This document shows positions 1 through 8,521 of a stretch of 64,000 bases of DNA, one piece after another. The position numbers and the translations under genes were made by a program. A model generated the notes under the pieces. That model made no database searches. It was not told where the DNA came from and saw only the letters and a program-made list of their open reading frames with translations. Within the stretch, counting starts at the first letter, position 1; the number at the start of each line of letters is the position of its first letter. The DNA comes from Bifidobacterium catenulatum DSM 16992 = JCM 1194 = LMG 11043 (lineage in GTDB: Bacteria; Actinomycetota; Actinomycetes; Actinomycetales; Bifidobacteriaceae), in NCBI RefSeq assembly GCF_001025195.1, contig NZ_AP012325.1, forward strand, positions 434,001-498,000, read 5' to 3'.

Positions 1-364
1 CCTTTCCGCCACATACACCATGACCGGCGTCATCCAGCAAATACTGACGGTCATCGAAGGCTATTACGGCATCAACCTTGACCAGAATAGCGTCAATGTG
101 GCGCGTTTCATCACGCATCTGCGCTATCTTTTCGTGCGCATTCACCAACATGAACAGCTTGATGACGAGCCTGAACCAATCGTGGAATCCATCAAAACCT
201 CGTATCCGAAAGCATCGGATTGCGCAAACAAACTCGCGATCATCATCAAAATGCGATTGAATGCAAGTCTTTCGCAAGCGGAAATCGCCTATCTTACCTT
301 GCATGTCGCACGAGTGACTTCTTATGCGGCTGGATCGCATAAGAATGACAATATCAATGCATAA
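1..364 (+). CDS. BglG/LicT-family transcriptional antiterminator, C-terminal PRD (partial, 5' end outside window)
   Basis: The reading frame is open from the left edge of the window, so the ATG at 20 is internal and the gene begins upstream. About 120 residues are visible. They resemble the last PTS-regulation domain (PRD) of BglG/LicT antiterminators: a helical segment with RFITHLRYL near the start and a terminal AEIAYLTLHVARV motif, where the conserved histidines that receive phosphate from PTS proteins lie. Such proteins bind nascent RNA and prevent termination of sugar-uptake operons when the PTS sugar is present. The RNA-binding domain and the target operon are outside the window, so the sugar cannot be named. 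An A/T-rich weak hairpin (about 385-414) follows the stop codon. Confidence 0.8.
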   Translation, partial: LSATYTMTGVIQQILTVIEGYYGINLDQNSVNVARFITHLRYLFVRIHQHEQLDDEPEPIVESIKTSYPKASDCANKLAIIIKMRLNASLSQAEIAYLTLHVARVTSYAAGSHKNDNINA

Positions 365-421
365 CCTGCATAAAATGCATAATCGTCGTAATAAATAATT
401 ATTGATAATTACGATTAATAG

Positions 422-1534
422 TTACTGATTTACACTGGTAGTATTGGCTTCGGGTGCTTCCGGCACACGCACGCACAACGACTTACGCTCCACACTGAAA
501 CGAATATGCTGCGTTTCGGGAAGCATATCGCCGTCAACCTGCGCCAAAACAGGCTTCTCCAACTTGATTTCCGCGCTGACGCCCTGAATCTGGTCAACCG
601 TGGAATTCGTGGAGAACGGACTCTGCTGTGCCTTGCCGGTGATGGTCTGATGCAGTACATCACCAAACAGATTCGCCCAACCGATCAAACCGCCGGACGT
701 GTCAATAATCTCATAATCGAGGATGCCATCATCGTATACGGCGTCAGGCATGAGTGAAAACACCGGAATCTGTCCGCAATTGCCGGCCATGAACGTGCGG
801 AACGTCAGTCCGTGCGTTGTATGCGTGCTGCCATCCGCGCTGGTAATGGTCACGTCGCCCTTGTACTTCGGGGCGAACAGGTTCTTCACGCCCGACACGA
901 AATAGGCGAGCCAGCTGATGTTCTTCTTCAACTCAGGATCGGTGTCGTCGATCATCACCGCATCGAAACCGATGCCTGCGATAATGAGGAACGCATGACC
1001 ATGATCGGCGGTTTCATCATCGAGCAACGTCAAACGGCCGACATCCACCAAACGCGAGCCGTGAGACGTGGCAACGGTCAACGCAGCATCGATATCATCT
1101 ACGGGAATGCCCATATTGCGGGCAAACAGATTGCCGGTGCCAATAGGGATGATGCCCAGCGCGTGACCGGTTCCCGACAGCGCGCTCGCCACCGTGCGCA
1201 CCGTGCCGTCGCCTCCAACCGCGACCACCACATCGGCGCCATGCTCCAACGCCTCCAACGCACAGGCGCGACCATCCTTATCAAGCTGTGTTTCGATATA
1301 TTCGATCTGCGTAAGATGCTTCGCCTCGCAGAACTCCTGAATATGCTGCTTGCGCTGTTCCGCCTGGGGCTTCGACGGATTGATCACGAACGCATAGTGC
1401 ACCTGATCGTCGTCGCGTTTGTCGAGCTGCTCGGCAAACCTACGGTGCTTATATGCACGCACCGCGAAAAAGGCGGCCGCGCACACCGCTGCAACCGCAA
1501 GAACGACAATCACAATGATAACTGGCATAGGCAT
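422..1534 (-). CDS. Diacylglycerol kinase family lipid kinase (YegS/DagK-like)
   Basis: A 370-residue protein. Residues 4-26 form one hydrophobic N-terminal segment that probably anchors it in the membrane. The catalytic domain follows: an NPSKP stretch near residue 52, the nucleotide-binding GGDGT at 107-111, and an IPIGTGNLFARN stretch at about 129-140, the signature of the DAGK catalytic family. The C-terminal half has the usual beta-sandwich region. Family members phosphorylate diacylglycerol or related lipids with ATP; in actinobacteria they take part in phospholipid turnover. The exact substrate cannot be read from sequence. It is a single gene, divergent from serS. Confidence 0.85.
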   Translation of the reverse strand: MPMPVIIVIVVLAVAAVCAAAFFAVRAYKHRRFAEQLDKRDDDQVHYAFVINPSKPQAEQRKQHIQEFCEAKHLTQIEYIETQLDKDGRACALEALEHGADVVVAVGGDGTVRTVASALSGTGHALGIIPIGTGNLFARNMGIPVDDIDAALTVATSHGSRLVDVGRLTLLDDETADHGHAFLIIAGIGFDAVMIDDTDPELKKNISWLAYFVSGVKNLFAPKYKGDVTITSADGSTHTTHGLTFRTFMAGNCGQIPVFSLMPDAVYDDGILDYEIIDTSGGLIGWANLFGDVLHQTITGKAQQSPFSTNSTVDQIQGVSAEIKLEKPVLAQVDGDMLPETQHIRFSVERKSLCVRVPEAPEANTTSVNQ

Positions 1535-1650
1535 GTCACCTATTTTTCACGTAAGACGTGAAAAAAGCGAATCAAGCACGATTTATTCGACGATTCCTGC
1601 ACGTTGTATACAAAAATGGAAGGTTTGCGGCGAGTGTCGGCTTTCAGCAC

Positions 1651-1656
1651 TAGTCT
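1651..1656 (+). promoter_or_regulatory. Probable -10 hexamer of serS (TAGTCT)
   Basis: TAGTCT matches the actinobacterial -10 pattern TAnnnT and ends seven bases before the serS ATG at 1664. Only AGAAAAC separates the two, with no Shine-Dalgarno sequence. This arrangement fits a leaderless mRNA. No convincing -35 was found. Confidence 0.4.
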
Positions 1657-1663
1657 AGAAAAC

Positions 1664-2950
1664 ATGCTTGATATCCAATTCATTCGTGAACATGCTGACG
1701 TTGTTAAGGAATCCCAGCGCAAGCGTGGCGAATCGGTCGAACTGGTCGACGAGGTGCTGCGCTCCGACGAGGTTCGTCGTTCCTCTCTGAAGGAATTTGA
1801 GGCTGCACGTGCGCAGCAGAAAGAAATCGGCAAGAAGGTCGCCGCGGCTCCGGCCGACGAAAAGGCCAAGCTGATTGCCGAAACCAAGGAACTCTCCCAG
1901 AAGGTTTCCGAATACAAGGCCGCAGCGGACGCCGCAGCCGAAGAGTACACCACCGCCATGTGGAAGCTCTCCAACGTGGTTGAGCCGGAAGCTCCGGAAG
2001 GCGGCGAAGACGATTACGTGGTGGTCAAGAAGGTTGGCCAGATTCGCGATTTCGCAGCTGAAGGCTTTGAACCGAAGGACCACCTGACCCTCGGTCGTGG
2101 TGTTGCCGGCATTGATATGGAACGTGGCGTGAAGGTCGGCGGCTCCCGCTTCTACTTCCTGCGCGGCCAGGTGGCCCGCATGCAGATAGCCATGCTTACC
2201 ATGGCTGTGGACCAGGCTCAAGAGCATGGCTTCACGCTGGCCATCACCCCGACGTTGGTGCGTCCGGAAGTGATGCGCGGCACCGGCTTCCTCAACTCCC
2301 ACGCCGACGAAATCTACCGTCTGCGCGAACCTGACGAGCAGTACTTGGTCGGTACCTCCGAAGTGGCGCTCGCAGGCATGCACGAGAACGAGATTCTCGA
2401 CCTGTCCGACGGTCCGCTGCGCTACTGCGGCTGGAGCTCCTGCTACCGCCGCGAAGCAGGTGCTGCTGGCAAGGATACTTCCGGCATCATCCGCGTGCAC
2501 CAGTTCGACAAGGTGGAGATGTTCGTCTACACCAAGCAGGAGGACTCCTACAAGGAGCATGAGCACCTGCTGGCCATGGAGCAGGAGATGCTCGGCAAAG
2601 TTGAGGTGCCGTACCGCATCATCGATACCGCTGCCGGCGATCTGGGCTCTTCCGCAGCACGTAAGTTCGATTGCGAAGCTTGGGTTCCGACCCAGGGTCG
2701 CTACCGCGAGCTGACTTCCACCTCCAACTGCACCGAATACCAGGCCCGTCGCCTGAACATTCGCGAACGTATGGAAGATGGCGGCACCCGCGCCGTTTCC
2801 ACGCTGAACGGTACGCTGGCCACCACTCGCTGGCTGGTCGCCATTCTCGAGAACCACCAGCAGAAGGACGGCTCCATCGTCATTCCGCAGGCCATGCGTG
2901 CCTACATGGGTGGCAAGGAAGTCATTGAGCCGACCAAGTGGGAAGCCTGA
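1664..2950 (+). CDS. serS: Seryl-tRNA synthetase
   Basis: Charges tRNA-Ser with serine in the cytosol. I chose the ATG at 1664 because MLDIQFIREHADVV is the standard SerS start; an upstream ATG in frame at 1604 would add 20 unrelated residues. The 428-residue product has family length. Residues about 30-105 are the Glu/Lys/Ala-rich antiparallel coiled coil that contacts the tRNA long arm. Class II motif 2 (GWSSCYRREAG) and motif 3 (STLNGTLATTRWLVAILE) are both intact. A tRNA-Ser gene follows 67 bases downstream, so enzyme and substrate tRNA are neighbours. No Shine-Dalgarno is seen before the start. Confidence 0.97.
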   Translation: MLDIQFIREHADVVKESQRKRGESVELVDEVLRSDEVRRSSLKEFEAARAQQKEIGKKVAAAPADEKAKLIAETKELSQKVSEYKAAADAAAEEYTTAMWKLSNVVEPEAPEGGEDDYVVVKKVGQIRDFAAEGFEPKDHLTLGRGVAGIDMERGVKVGGSRFYFLRGQVARMQIAMLTMAVDQAQEHGFTLAITPTLVRPEVMRGTGFLNSHADEIYRLREPDEQYLVGTSEVALAGMHENEILDLSDGPLRYCGWSSCYRREAGAAGKDTSGIIRVHQFDKVEMFVYTKQEDSYKEHEHLLAMEQEMLGKVEVPYRIIDTAAGDLGSSAARKFDCEAWVPTQGRYRELTSTSNCTEYQARRLNIRERMEDGGTRAVSTLNGTLATTRWLVAILENHQQKDGSIVIPQAMRAYMGGKEVIEPTKWEA

Positions 2951-3017
2951 TTCCACAACTTCCTTACGCTGTGATATATTGACATCTTGTGTGTTGGCAG
3001 TGATGTCGACACACAAA

Positions 3018-3102
3018 GGGTAGGTGTCTGAGCGGTCTAAAGAGACGGTCTTGAAAACCGTTGAGGTGCAAGCCTCCGCGAGTTCGAATCTCGCCTTACC
3101 CG
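3018..3102 (+). tRNA. tRNA-Ser(UGA)
   Basis: An 85-nt cloverleaf: acceptor GGGTAGG pairs with CTTACCC (one G-U), discriminator G, anticodon stem ACGGT/ACCGT with loop CTTGAAA giving anticodon UGA, and a long variable arm as expected for serine. The T loop is TTCGAAT. The CCA end is not encoded. Confidence 0.95.
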
Positions 3103-3107
3103 CCTAC

Positions 3108-3150
3108 AAGGCTTACTGAGAGCGTCCTAAGCTCCCAGTAAGCCTTTTTT
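3108..3150 (+). terminator. Rho-independent terminator after tRNA-Ser
   Basis: Arms AAGGCTTACTG (3108-3118) and CAGTAAGCCTT (3135-3145), with internal pairing GAGC/GCTC, run into TTTTTT. The arm sequence GCTTACTGA recurs in the terminator at 7647-7678 at the other end of the following operon. Confidence 0.85.
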
Positions 3151-3195
3151 ATTGCTGCAATCCGGACAAACTCCGCCCAAGTTCGGCTCAGCACC

Positions 3196-3290
3196 GTCCA
3201 AGTCTCAATTCTTCCAGTTGCTGGAGGTTTTTCCCGCTGGGGAGCCGATATACGTCCACTTTCTTCCAGTGACTGGAAGGATTGGGGAGG
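3196..3290 (+). repeat. Hairpin repeat, copy 1 (TTCCAG...CTGGAA type)
   Basis: This roughly 95-bp stretch holds two short hairpins, TTCCAGTTGCTGGAGG and CTTCCAGTGACTGGAAGG, separated by about 45 bases. A diverged copy lies at 7723-7810. The two share TGCTGGA-GTTTT, GTCCA and GATGGGG-like blocks in the same order. In the second copy the second stem reads TCCCA/TGGGA in place of TTCCAG/CTGGAA, so both sides changed together. It lies between the tRNA-Ser terminator and the operon that starts at 3328, where it may be part of that operon's leader. Confidence 0.5.
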
Positions 3291-3327
3291 GATTGTGATG
3301 TTGTTCGGTGTACGATCAGGCTGAGCT

Positions 3328-4401
3328 ATGAGAAAGGCTGCTGCGACTATGCGTAAGAATGGGATGCAAATGAAGGACCGGGCGATGGGAGCTATGGCTG
3401 GGCTTGCGTTGGGCGATGCGTTGGGAATGCCTACGCAAAGCATGTCGGCCGAGCAGATTCGCCAGTATTACGACGGTCCGATTACGAAACTTATGAATGC
3501 CGTGCCGCAGCAGCCAATCGCACCGAATATGAAAGCTGGTGCCGTCACCGACGATACAGAACAGGCTTTCGTACTCGCACAGCGACTTATCGACGATAAC
3601 GGCTGCATTGATAACACCCGATATGCCCACGATCTGCTGCAATGGGAAGCTGCGATGAAGGCTAAGGGATCGCTTGACCTGCTGGGACCTTCCACCAAAG
3701 CAGCGCTGCAAAAACTTACCGAAGGCGTAAGTTTGGAAGAAACCGGCCGATTCGGCACCACCAACGGCGGTGCAATGCGTGCCACGCCGGTGGGCATCGC
3801 ATTCCGTCCAGGCCAAGCGCTCGCCGACGCCGCCTGGCGATCCTGTGTGGTGACGCATAACACGGTGCAGGGCATTGAAGCGACCACTTTGGTGGCTGCT
3901 GCGGTGAGCTTTGCTATTGAAGGAGAACGTGACTTTTTGCACCTCGCGGTGGAATTCGTGCAGAAGCTTCCGCAGCGTGGCAATTGGTCGGCAAAGGCTT
4001 CGGTGCTTGCGCGCGTGCAATATTTCATGAATTGGGCCGAAACTGATGGATGCAGACTCAATGACGACGAATTCGCTGCTGTGCTGCAACGGGATTGCGG
4101 TACCAGCGTGGAGTCGAACGAGTCCGTGGCCGCCGCTTTCGCCATTGCGGCGCGCTTTTTTGACGATCCCACGCATGCTTTGTGTTTCGCGGCTTCTGTC
4201 GGTGGTGACACTGACACCATTGCGGCCATTACGGGTGCGATGCTGGGGGCGTGGCATGGTATGCAAGGTTTCGACAAAACCATGCTTGATCAGGTACTTT
4301 CACAACTTGCTGAAGATGATCACCTTGATTTGGTCGGCACTGTTACGTCACTAAGCGCGTTACGTGATGATAGTGCGCTTAATGATGCAAATATCGTTTG
4401 A
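3328..4401 (+). CDS. ADP-ribosylglycohydrolase family protein
   Basis: A 357-residue protein with the DraG/ARH fold markers: GLALGDALGMP near residues 24-34, the metal-binding VTDDTE at about 73-78, and the second metal site GGDTDTIAAITGAMLGAWHG from residue 292. Family members cleave the N- or O-glycosidic bond of ADP-ribose or related ribosides with two Mg2+ ions. It is first in a same-strand run with a PfkB kinase, an NCS1 permease and a cysteine hydrolase, so a role in breaking down an imported nucleoside-like compound is likely and reversal of protein ADP-ribosylation less so. In-frame ATGs at 3349, 3364 and 3370 are possible starts; no clear ribosome binding site separates them. Confidence 0.85.
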   Translation: MRKAAATMRKNGMQMKDRAMGAMAGLALGDALGMPTQSMSAEQIRQYYDGPITKLMNAVPQQPIAPNMKAGAVTDDTEQAFVLAQRLIDDNGCIDNTRYAHDLLQWEAAMKAKGSLDLLGPSTKAALQKLTEGVSLEETGRFGTTNGGAMRATPVGIAFRPGQALADAAWRSCVVTHNTVQGIEATTLVAAAVSFAIEGERDFLHLAVEFVQKLPQRGNWSAKASVLARVQYFMNWAETDGCRLNDDEFAAVLQRDCGTSVESNESVAAAFAIAARFFDDPTHALCFAASVGGDTDTIAAITGAMLGAWHGMQGFDKTMLDQVLSQLAEDDHLDLVGTVTSLSALRDDSALNDANIV

Positions 4402-4454
4402 TCTGCAGGAGCCGTGGTTGGCGAAACTATGACGAAAGTGCGAAAGACATTGCA

Positions 4455-5456
4455 ATGACTGGAAAAGTTATTTCTCTTGGACAGGTTATTGTCGATCTGA
4501 CCATGAATGTGGACGCGGTGCCGCGTGCAGGTGAAGATGTGTTCGCCGGCAATGTGCAAACGCAGGTTGGTGCCAGCTTCAACACGCTGTATGCCGTTCG
4601 CCGCATGGGCGTTAAGGCGTCTCATGCTGGTGTGATTGGTACGGGGCCGTGGGCTTCGCAGATTCTACAAACGTTGGAAAATCAGGGAATTCAGCATATT
4701 GGCAAGCGGGATGCCGTGCGCGATTCGGGATTTTGCGTGGCGTTGACCGACGCGAATGCTGAACGAACGTTCATTTCGACGAGAGGCGCGGAAGCATACG
4801 GCAGTGTCGATGCGTTCGATTCTGTGAATCCAGAAAAACAGGATGTCGTGCATGTGAGCGGATACACGTTGGTGCATCACACGGCGGACGCACTGCTTGC
4901 TTTTATGAAAAGAACGACTGAACATCGCGAGTTTACTGCAGTATTCGATCCTTCTCCGATGATCGCGACAGTTGATGATGACGTTTTTCGTACGATGCTC
5001 GCATATCGTCCGATATGGTCGTGCAATGAATGCGAGGCAACGTTGATTGCGCAACGTTTGGCGGCGCTCGATAATGGCAATTCTTGCGATTGCAAGGTTT
5101 CGCAGGATATTGTGCAAGAGATTGAGAACGCGAATGTCGATGAAGAGACGGTTGCGTGGCTGTGCGATCGATTGCGATCTCCTGTAATCGTTCGCGTGGG
5201 CGCGGATGGTGCGTGGTTGGCGATTCCCGGTGACGAAGCGCTGCGAATTCCTGGTTTTCCAATGAAAGCGGTGGATACCAATGGCGCCGGTGATTGTCAC
5301 GCGGGTGTGTTGTGCGCCCTGCTGTGCGAAGGTGTGCCGTTGGAGGATGCTGTACGTTGCGCCAATGCTGCTTCGGCGTTGGCTGTAACGCAATCGGGGC
5401 CGGCTACCTGCCCTGATCGAAAGGAGGTTGAGCGGCTCCTGGGAATGGCGTTCTAA
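4455..5456 (+). CDS. PfkB/ribokinase-family sugar kinase
   Basis: A 333-residue carbohydrate kinase. The start at 4455 (MTGKVISLGQVIVDLTMNV) gives the typical N-terminal beta strand; an open frame upstream overlaps the preceding gene and is not needed. The C-terminal PfkB signature DTNGAGDCHAGVL lies near residue 274 and carries the catalytic aspartate and the anion hole. The substrate is probably a ribose-like sugar or nucleoside released by the preceding glycohydrolase, which is inferred from context only. The gap to the previous stop is 53 bases. Confidence 0.88.
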   Translation: MTGKVISLGQVIVDLTMNVDAVPRAGEDVFAGNVQTQVGASFNTLYAVRRMGVKASHAGVIGTGPWASQILQTLENQGIQHIGKRDAVRDSGFCVALTDANAERTFISTRGAEAYGSVDAFDSVNPEKQDVVHVSGYTLVHHTADALLAFMKRTTEHREFTAVFDPSPMIATVDDDVFRTMLAYRPIWSCNECEATLIAQRLAALDNGNSCDCKVSQDIVQEIENANVDEETVAWLCDRLRSPVIVRVGADGAWLAIPGDEALRIPGFPMKAVDTNGAGDCHAGVLCALLCEGVPLEDAVRCANAASALAVTQSGPATCPDRKEVERLLGMAF

Positions 5457-5571
5457 GACTTATGGTACAAATGACTATAAGTGGTTATATCATGTACGCG
5501 ATTACGTTGATGCGGCGTGCATATAGCCTGTCCGCAGTGTCGTGCGGCAGATTCAAGGAGATTGGATTCGT

Positions 5572-7023
5572 ATGAGCAATGAGAAAGGAACCCTCTCCAT
5601 TGAGGAGCAGGGCATTGACACCATTTCTGAAGAGGAACGTAAAGGCACGCCAGCCAGCCTGTTCTGGCCTTGGTTCGCTGCCAATGTTTCCATGTTCGCC
5701 ATGTCGTACGGCGCGTGGGCGCTCGGTTTCGGCATTTCGTTCTGGCAGGCCACCGCCATGACCATTATTGGCGTGGTTGTCTCGTTCCTGCTGGTCGGCA
5801 TCATTTCCATCGCGGGCAAACGCGGCAACGCGCCCACCATGGTGCTCACCCGCGCCACGTTCGGTGTGGAAGGTGCCAAAGTGCCAGCGGCGCTGAGCTG
5901 GATCGCCACATTAGGCTGGGAGATTTCACTGACCACCACCGCTGTGCTGGCATTATCAAGCACCATCGAAAAACTCGGTTGGGGCTCTGGTGCCGCGCCC
6001 AAGATTATCTCCACCATTGTGGTGGTCGGCCTTGTAGTGGTCGCAGGTATTTTCGGATACGACCTGATTATGCGCTGCCAGCAGGTCATCACCATCGTGA
6101 CCGGTGTGATCACTGTCGGTTTCTTTATTCTCGGCTGGGGGCATATCGACTTTTCCGCCATTAACTCGGTTCCGACGGGATCATTGCCAGCCATGCTCGG
6201 CTGCTGCTTCTTCGTGATGACCGGCTTTGGCTTGGGCTGGGTAAACATCGCTGCCGATTACTCGCGCTATCTGCCGCGCAAATCCTCCAATGGCGGCATT
6301 GTGTTCTGGACCACATTCGGTGCGTCCATTGCCAATGTGTTCCTGATTTTCTACGGTCTGCTGCTCGCGGTTTCCAATGCCGACATGGCTGAAAACGTTG
6401 GAAATGATCCGATTGGAGCCATGGCTTCCATTCTGCCGACCTGGTACTTGATTCCGTACACCATCGTGGCCGTGCTCGGTTTGATGTCCGGCTCCATTAT
6501 GGACAATTATTCCAACGGGCTTGCGCTGCTGTCGTTCGGTGTGAAGTTGCCTCGTACCGTGGCTGCCGCGCTCACCGCCGCTTTGACTGTGCTTGGTGTG
6601 GTCTACGTGACTTTCTTCTCCGACACGTTCATTGGCCCGTTCCAGGGCTTTCTGACCACGCTCGGTGTGCCGATGGCCGTATGGGCTGGCATGTTCGTGG
6701 CCGATGTGATCATTCGCAAGAAGGATTACAGCACCGCTGATTTGTATGATCCGAAAGGGCGTTACGGTGCGTGGAACGGTAAGTCTTTCGCCATTCTCGT
6801 CGTCGGTACCGTGCTTGGTTGGGGATTGGTGGTCAACACTGCCGCCAGCTGGCTGAACTGGCAGGGTTATCTGCTGTTCCTTATCGGTGGCAAAGAAGGT
6901 AGTTGGGCTGCCGCCAATCTTGGTGTGATTGTTGCGCTGATTATTGGTCTTGCGGGATCGTTGATGTTCCAGCGCGGCGATATTGCCAAGCAGGAAGCTG
7001 ATCTGCCGGTTTCGGAAGCATGA
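5572..7023 (+). CDS. NCS1-family cytosine/purine permease
   Basis: A 483-residue integral membrane protein with about 12 hydrophobic segments. It begins with a soluble tail that ends in GTPASLFWPWFAANVSMF, a typical NCS1 entry helix, and carries NAPTMVLTRATFGVEG in the second/third helix. NCS1 carriers import cytosine, purines, allantoin or related bases with H+ or Na+. The start at 5572 is set by AAGGAG at 5555-5560. It is third in the putative salvage operon and would be its uptake step. The 115-base gap before it holds nothing recognised beyond the ribosome binding site. Confidence 0.88.
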   Translation: MSNEKGTLSIEEQGIDTISEEERKGTPASLFWPWFAANVSMFAMSYGAWALGFGISFWQATAMTIIGVVVSFLLVGIISIAGKRGNAPTMVLTRATFGVEGAKVPAALSWIATLGWEISLTTTAVLALSSTIEKLGWGSGAAPKIISTIVVVGLVVVAGIFGYDLIMRCQQVITIVTGVITVGFFILGWGHIDFSAINSVPTGSLPAMLGCCFFVMTGFGLGWVNIAADYSRYLPRKSSNGGIVFWTTFGASIANVFLIFYGLLLAVSNADMAENVGNDPIGAMASILPTWYLIPYTIVAVLGLMSGSIMDNYSNGLALLSFGVKLPRTVAAALTAALTVLGVVYVTFFSDTFIGPFQGFLTTLGVPMAVWAGMFVADVIIRKKDYSTADLYDPKGRYGAWNGKSFAILVVGTVLGWGLVVNTAASWLNWQGYLLFLIGGKEGSWAAANLGVIVALIIGLAGSLMFQRGDIAKQEADLPVSEA

Positions 7024-7059
7024 GTTGCTTATTGCGATAATACAAGGAAAGGAAAAGTC

Positions 7060-7620
7060 ATGATTGCGGAAGATGAATGGCTGGTAGTTATCGACAGGCA
7101 GCGTGTTTTTGCGGAAAGTGAATGGTCCGCATGGGCTTGCCCGGACGGCTCCTATCACACTACTGATGAAGCGTTCGCACGATTGGCTAAGGCGTTCGGC
7201 GATCGTGTGGTCTACACGCGATATGTTGCGCCTGAGCCGCCGCAAAACGCTTGGATTGATTATTTCAAGGATTGGCCGCAGTTTTTAGTTGCTCCCGACG
7301 ATCCGATGTACGATCTCACTGCGGATACCGCGGAATTGGCGCAAGGCCATGCCGTGGTCAGTTGCGACACTTTCGGCAAGTGGGGAAGCGTGCTGAGCGA
7401 AGCCATTAAAGGCGCTAAAAAGATCACGGTATGTGGTGTCGCCACCGATTGCTGTGTGCTTACCACTGTGCTCGCCGCAGCTGACAATGGTGTAGCGGTG
7501 CGCGTTGCTGCTGACGCTTGTGCAGGCAGTTCGCCAGAAAACCATCAGATGGCATTGAACACTATGGCATTGTTCACGCCGCTGGTCACCGTTACCAACA
7601 CTGACGCTATTCTGAAGTAA
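7060..7620 (+). CDS. Cysteine hydrolase (isochorismatase/nicotinamidase fold)
   Basis: A 186-residue isochorismatase-like hydrolase. The visible triad candidates are Asp in LVVIDRQRVF near residue 10, Lys in DTFGKWGS, and the nucleophile Cys in CGVATDCCVLTTVLAAAD. Related enzymes are nicotinamidases, ureidoacrylate or N-carbamoyl amidases. With the permease 36 bases upstream it may deamidate or open the base moiety taken up. AAGGAAAGGAAAAG precedes the ATG. A strong terminator follows, so this is the last gene of the operon. Which amide it cleaves is not decided by sequence. Confidence 0.82.
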   Translation: MIAEDEWLVVIDRQRVFAESEWSAWACPDGSYHTTDEAFARLAKAFGDRVVYTRYVAPEPPQNAWIDYFKDWPQFLVAPDDPMYDLTADTAELAQGHAVVSCDTFGKWGSVLSEAIKGAKKITVCGVATDCCVLTTVLAAADNGVAVRVAADACAGSSPENHQMALNTMALFTPLVTVTNTDAILK

Positions 7621-7646
7621 AAAAATCGCAAGCAAGCCATTTTCTG

Positions 7647-7680
7647 CGGGGCTTACTGAAGTTTTTCAGTAAGCCCCGTT
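7647..7680 (+). terminator. Terminator of the salvage operon
   Basis: A perfect 14-bp stem, CGGGGCTTACTGAA (7647-7660) against TTCAGTAAGCCCCG (7665-7678), with a 4-base loop. The T tract after it is short. The core GCTTACTGA is shared with the tRNA-Ser terminator at 3108. Confidence 0.75.
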
Positions 7681-7722
7681 CATGTATATCGCAGCAAAAC
7701 GGGTCTTCAAAAGCGTTTGAGA

Positions 7723-7810
7723 GTCCGGATTCCTCCATTTGCTGGAAGTTTTATCTCGTTGTCGGCCCTGTGAGCGTCCAGATCCTCCCAGTGGGTGGGA
7801 TGGGGCGAGG
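7723..7810 (+). repeat. Hairpin repeat, copy 2
   Basis: Diverged homologue of 3196-3290: the block TGCTGGAAGTTTT, then GCGTCCAGATCCTCCCA and TGGGATGGGG. It lies in the convergent gap between the cysteine hydrolase (+) and the response regulator (-). Confidence 0.5.
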
Positions 7811-7834
7811 CGGGGTGAAAGGGAAGACTGATTG

Positions 7835-8521
7835 TTATACGATGCGGCGGTCGGCGGCCCAGCGGGTGAGTTCGGTGCGGTTTGACAGCTGCAGTTTGCG
7901 TAGTACGGAGCTGACGTGCGTTTCCACGGTTTTGATGGAAATAAACAGTTCCGCTGCCACTTCCTTGTACGTGTAGCCGCGCGCGATCAGGCGCATGACT
8001 TCCTGCTCACGGTTCGACAAGCGGTCCAACTCGTCATCGTGGATCGGTCCGCTTGCAGAGCCTCCTATGCCAGCCGGTGAGCCATTTTGGAAGGCAGACA
8101 GCACGAATCCCGCCAATTTCGGCGAAAACACGGCATAGCCCTCATATACTTGCTTGATGGAAGAAATCAAATCATCGCCGGAAATCGTCTTTGTCACATA
8201 ACCTTGCGCTCCGGCACGAATTACCGATCCGACATCCTGCGGCGAATCAGACACCGACAGTGCCAGAAACACGGTATTAGGGGAGTATGCGCGCGATTTC
8301 ATGAGAATTTCAGCTCCGCCGCCGCCCTCGCCGCCGGGAACATGCACATCAAGCAGCACCACATTCGGCTTCGTCTGCGCGATCATTGCCACCGATCCCT
8401 CGACATCGGACGCCTGCCCGACGATGTCGAAATGCGGCTGCAGCGTTGCGATAACGCCCGCACGGAACATTTCATGATCGTCAACGATGGCGATACGTAT
8501 CTGCTGTTCCTGCTCGTTCAT
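7835..8521 (-). CDS. NarL/FixJ-type response regulator, LuxR HTH
   Basis: A 228-residue two-component regulator. The receiver domain has the acidic pair D14/D15 (IVDDHE) and phospho-acceptor D58 (VVLLDVHVPG). A LuxR-type helix-turn-helix covers about residues 160-225 (LSNREQEVMRLIARGYTYKEVAAELFISIKTVETHV). Its start codon overlaps the stop of the sensor kinase by four bases (ATGA at 8518-8521), so the pair is translationally coupled. The likely targets are envelope genes, including the divergent PspC operon; this is inferred from position. Confidence 0.95.
   Translation of the reverse strand: MNEQEQQIRIAIVDDHEMFRAGVIATLQPHFDIVGQASDVEGSVAMIAQTKPNVVLLDVHVPGGEGGGGAEILMKSRAYSPNTVFLALSVSDSPQDVGSVIRAGAQGYVTKTISGDDLISSIKQVYEGYAVFSPKLAGFVLSAFQNGSPAGIGGSASGPIHDDELDRLSNREQEVMRLIARGYTYKEVAAELFISIKTVETHVSSVLRKLQLSNRTELTRWAADRRIV

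Noticed and set aside
1655..3016. Long minus-strand open frame antisense to serS (about 450 codons)
   Set aside because: It mirrors the codon-biased serS gene, has no family motif, and its protein is an Ala/Leu/His/Val-rich shadow. The same holds for frames at 17475-18911, 46516-47583 and 61702-63009.
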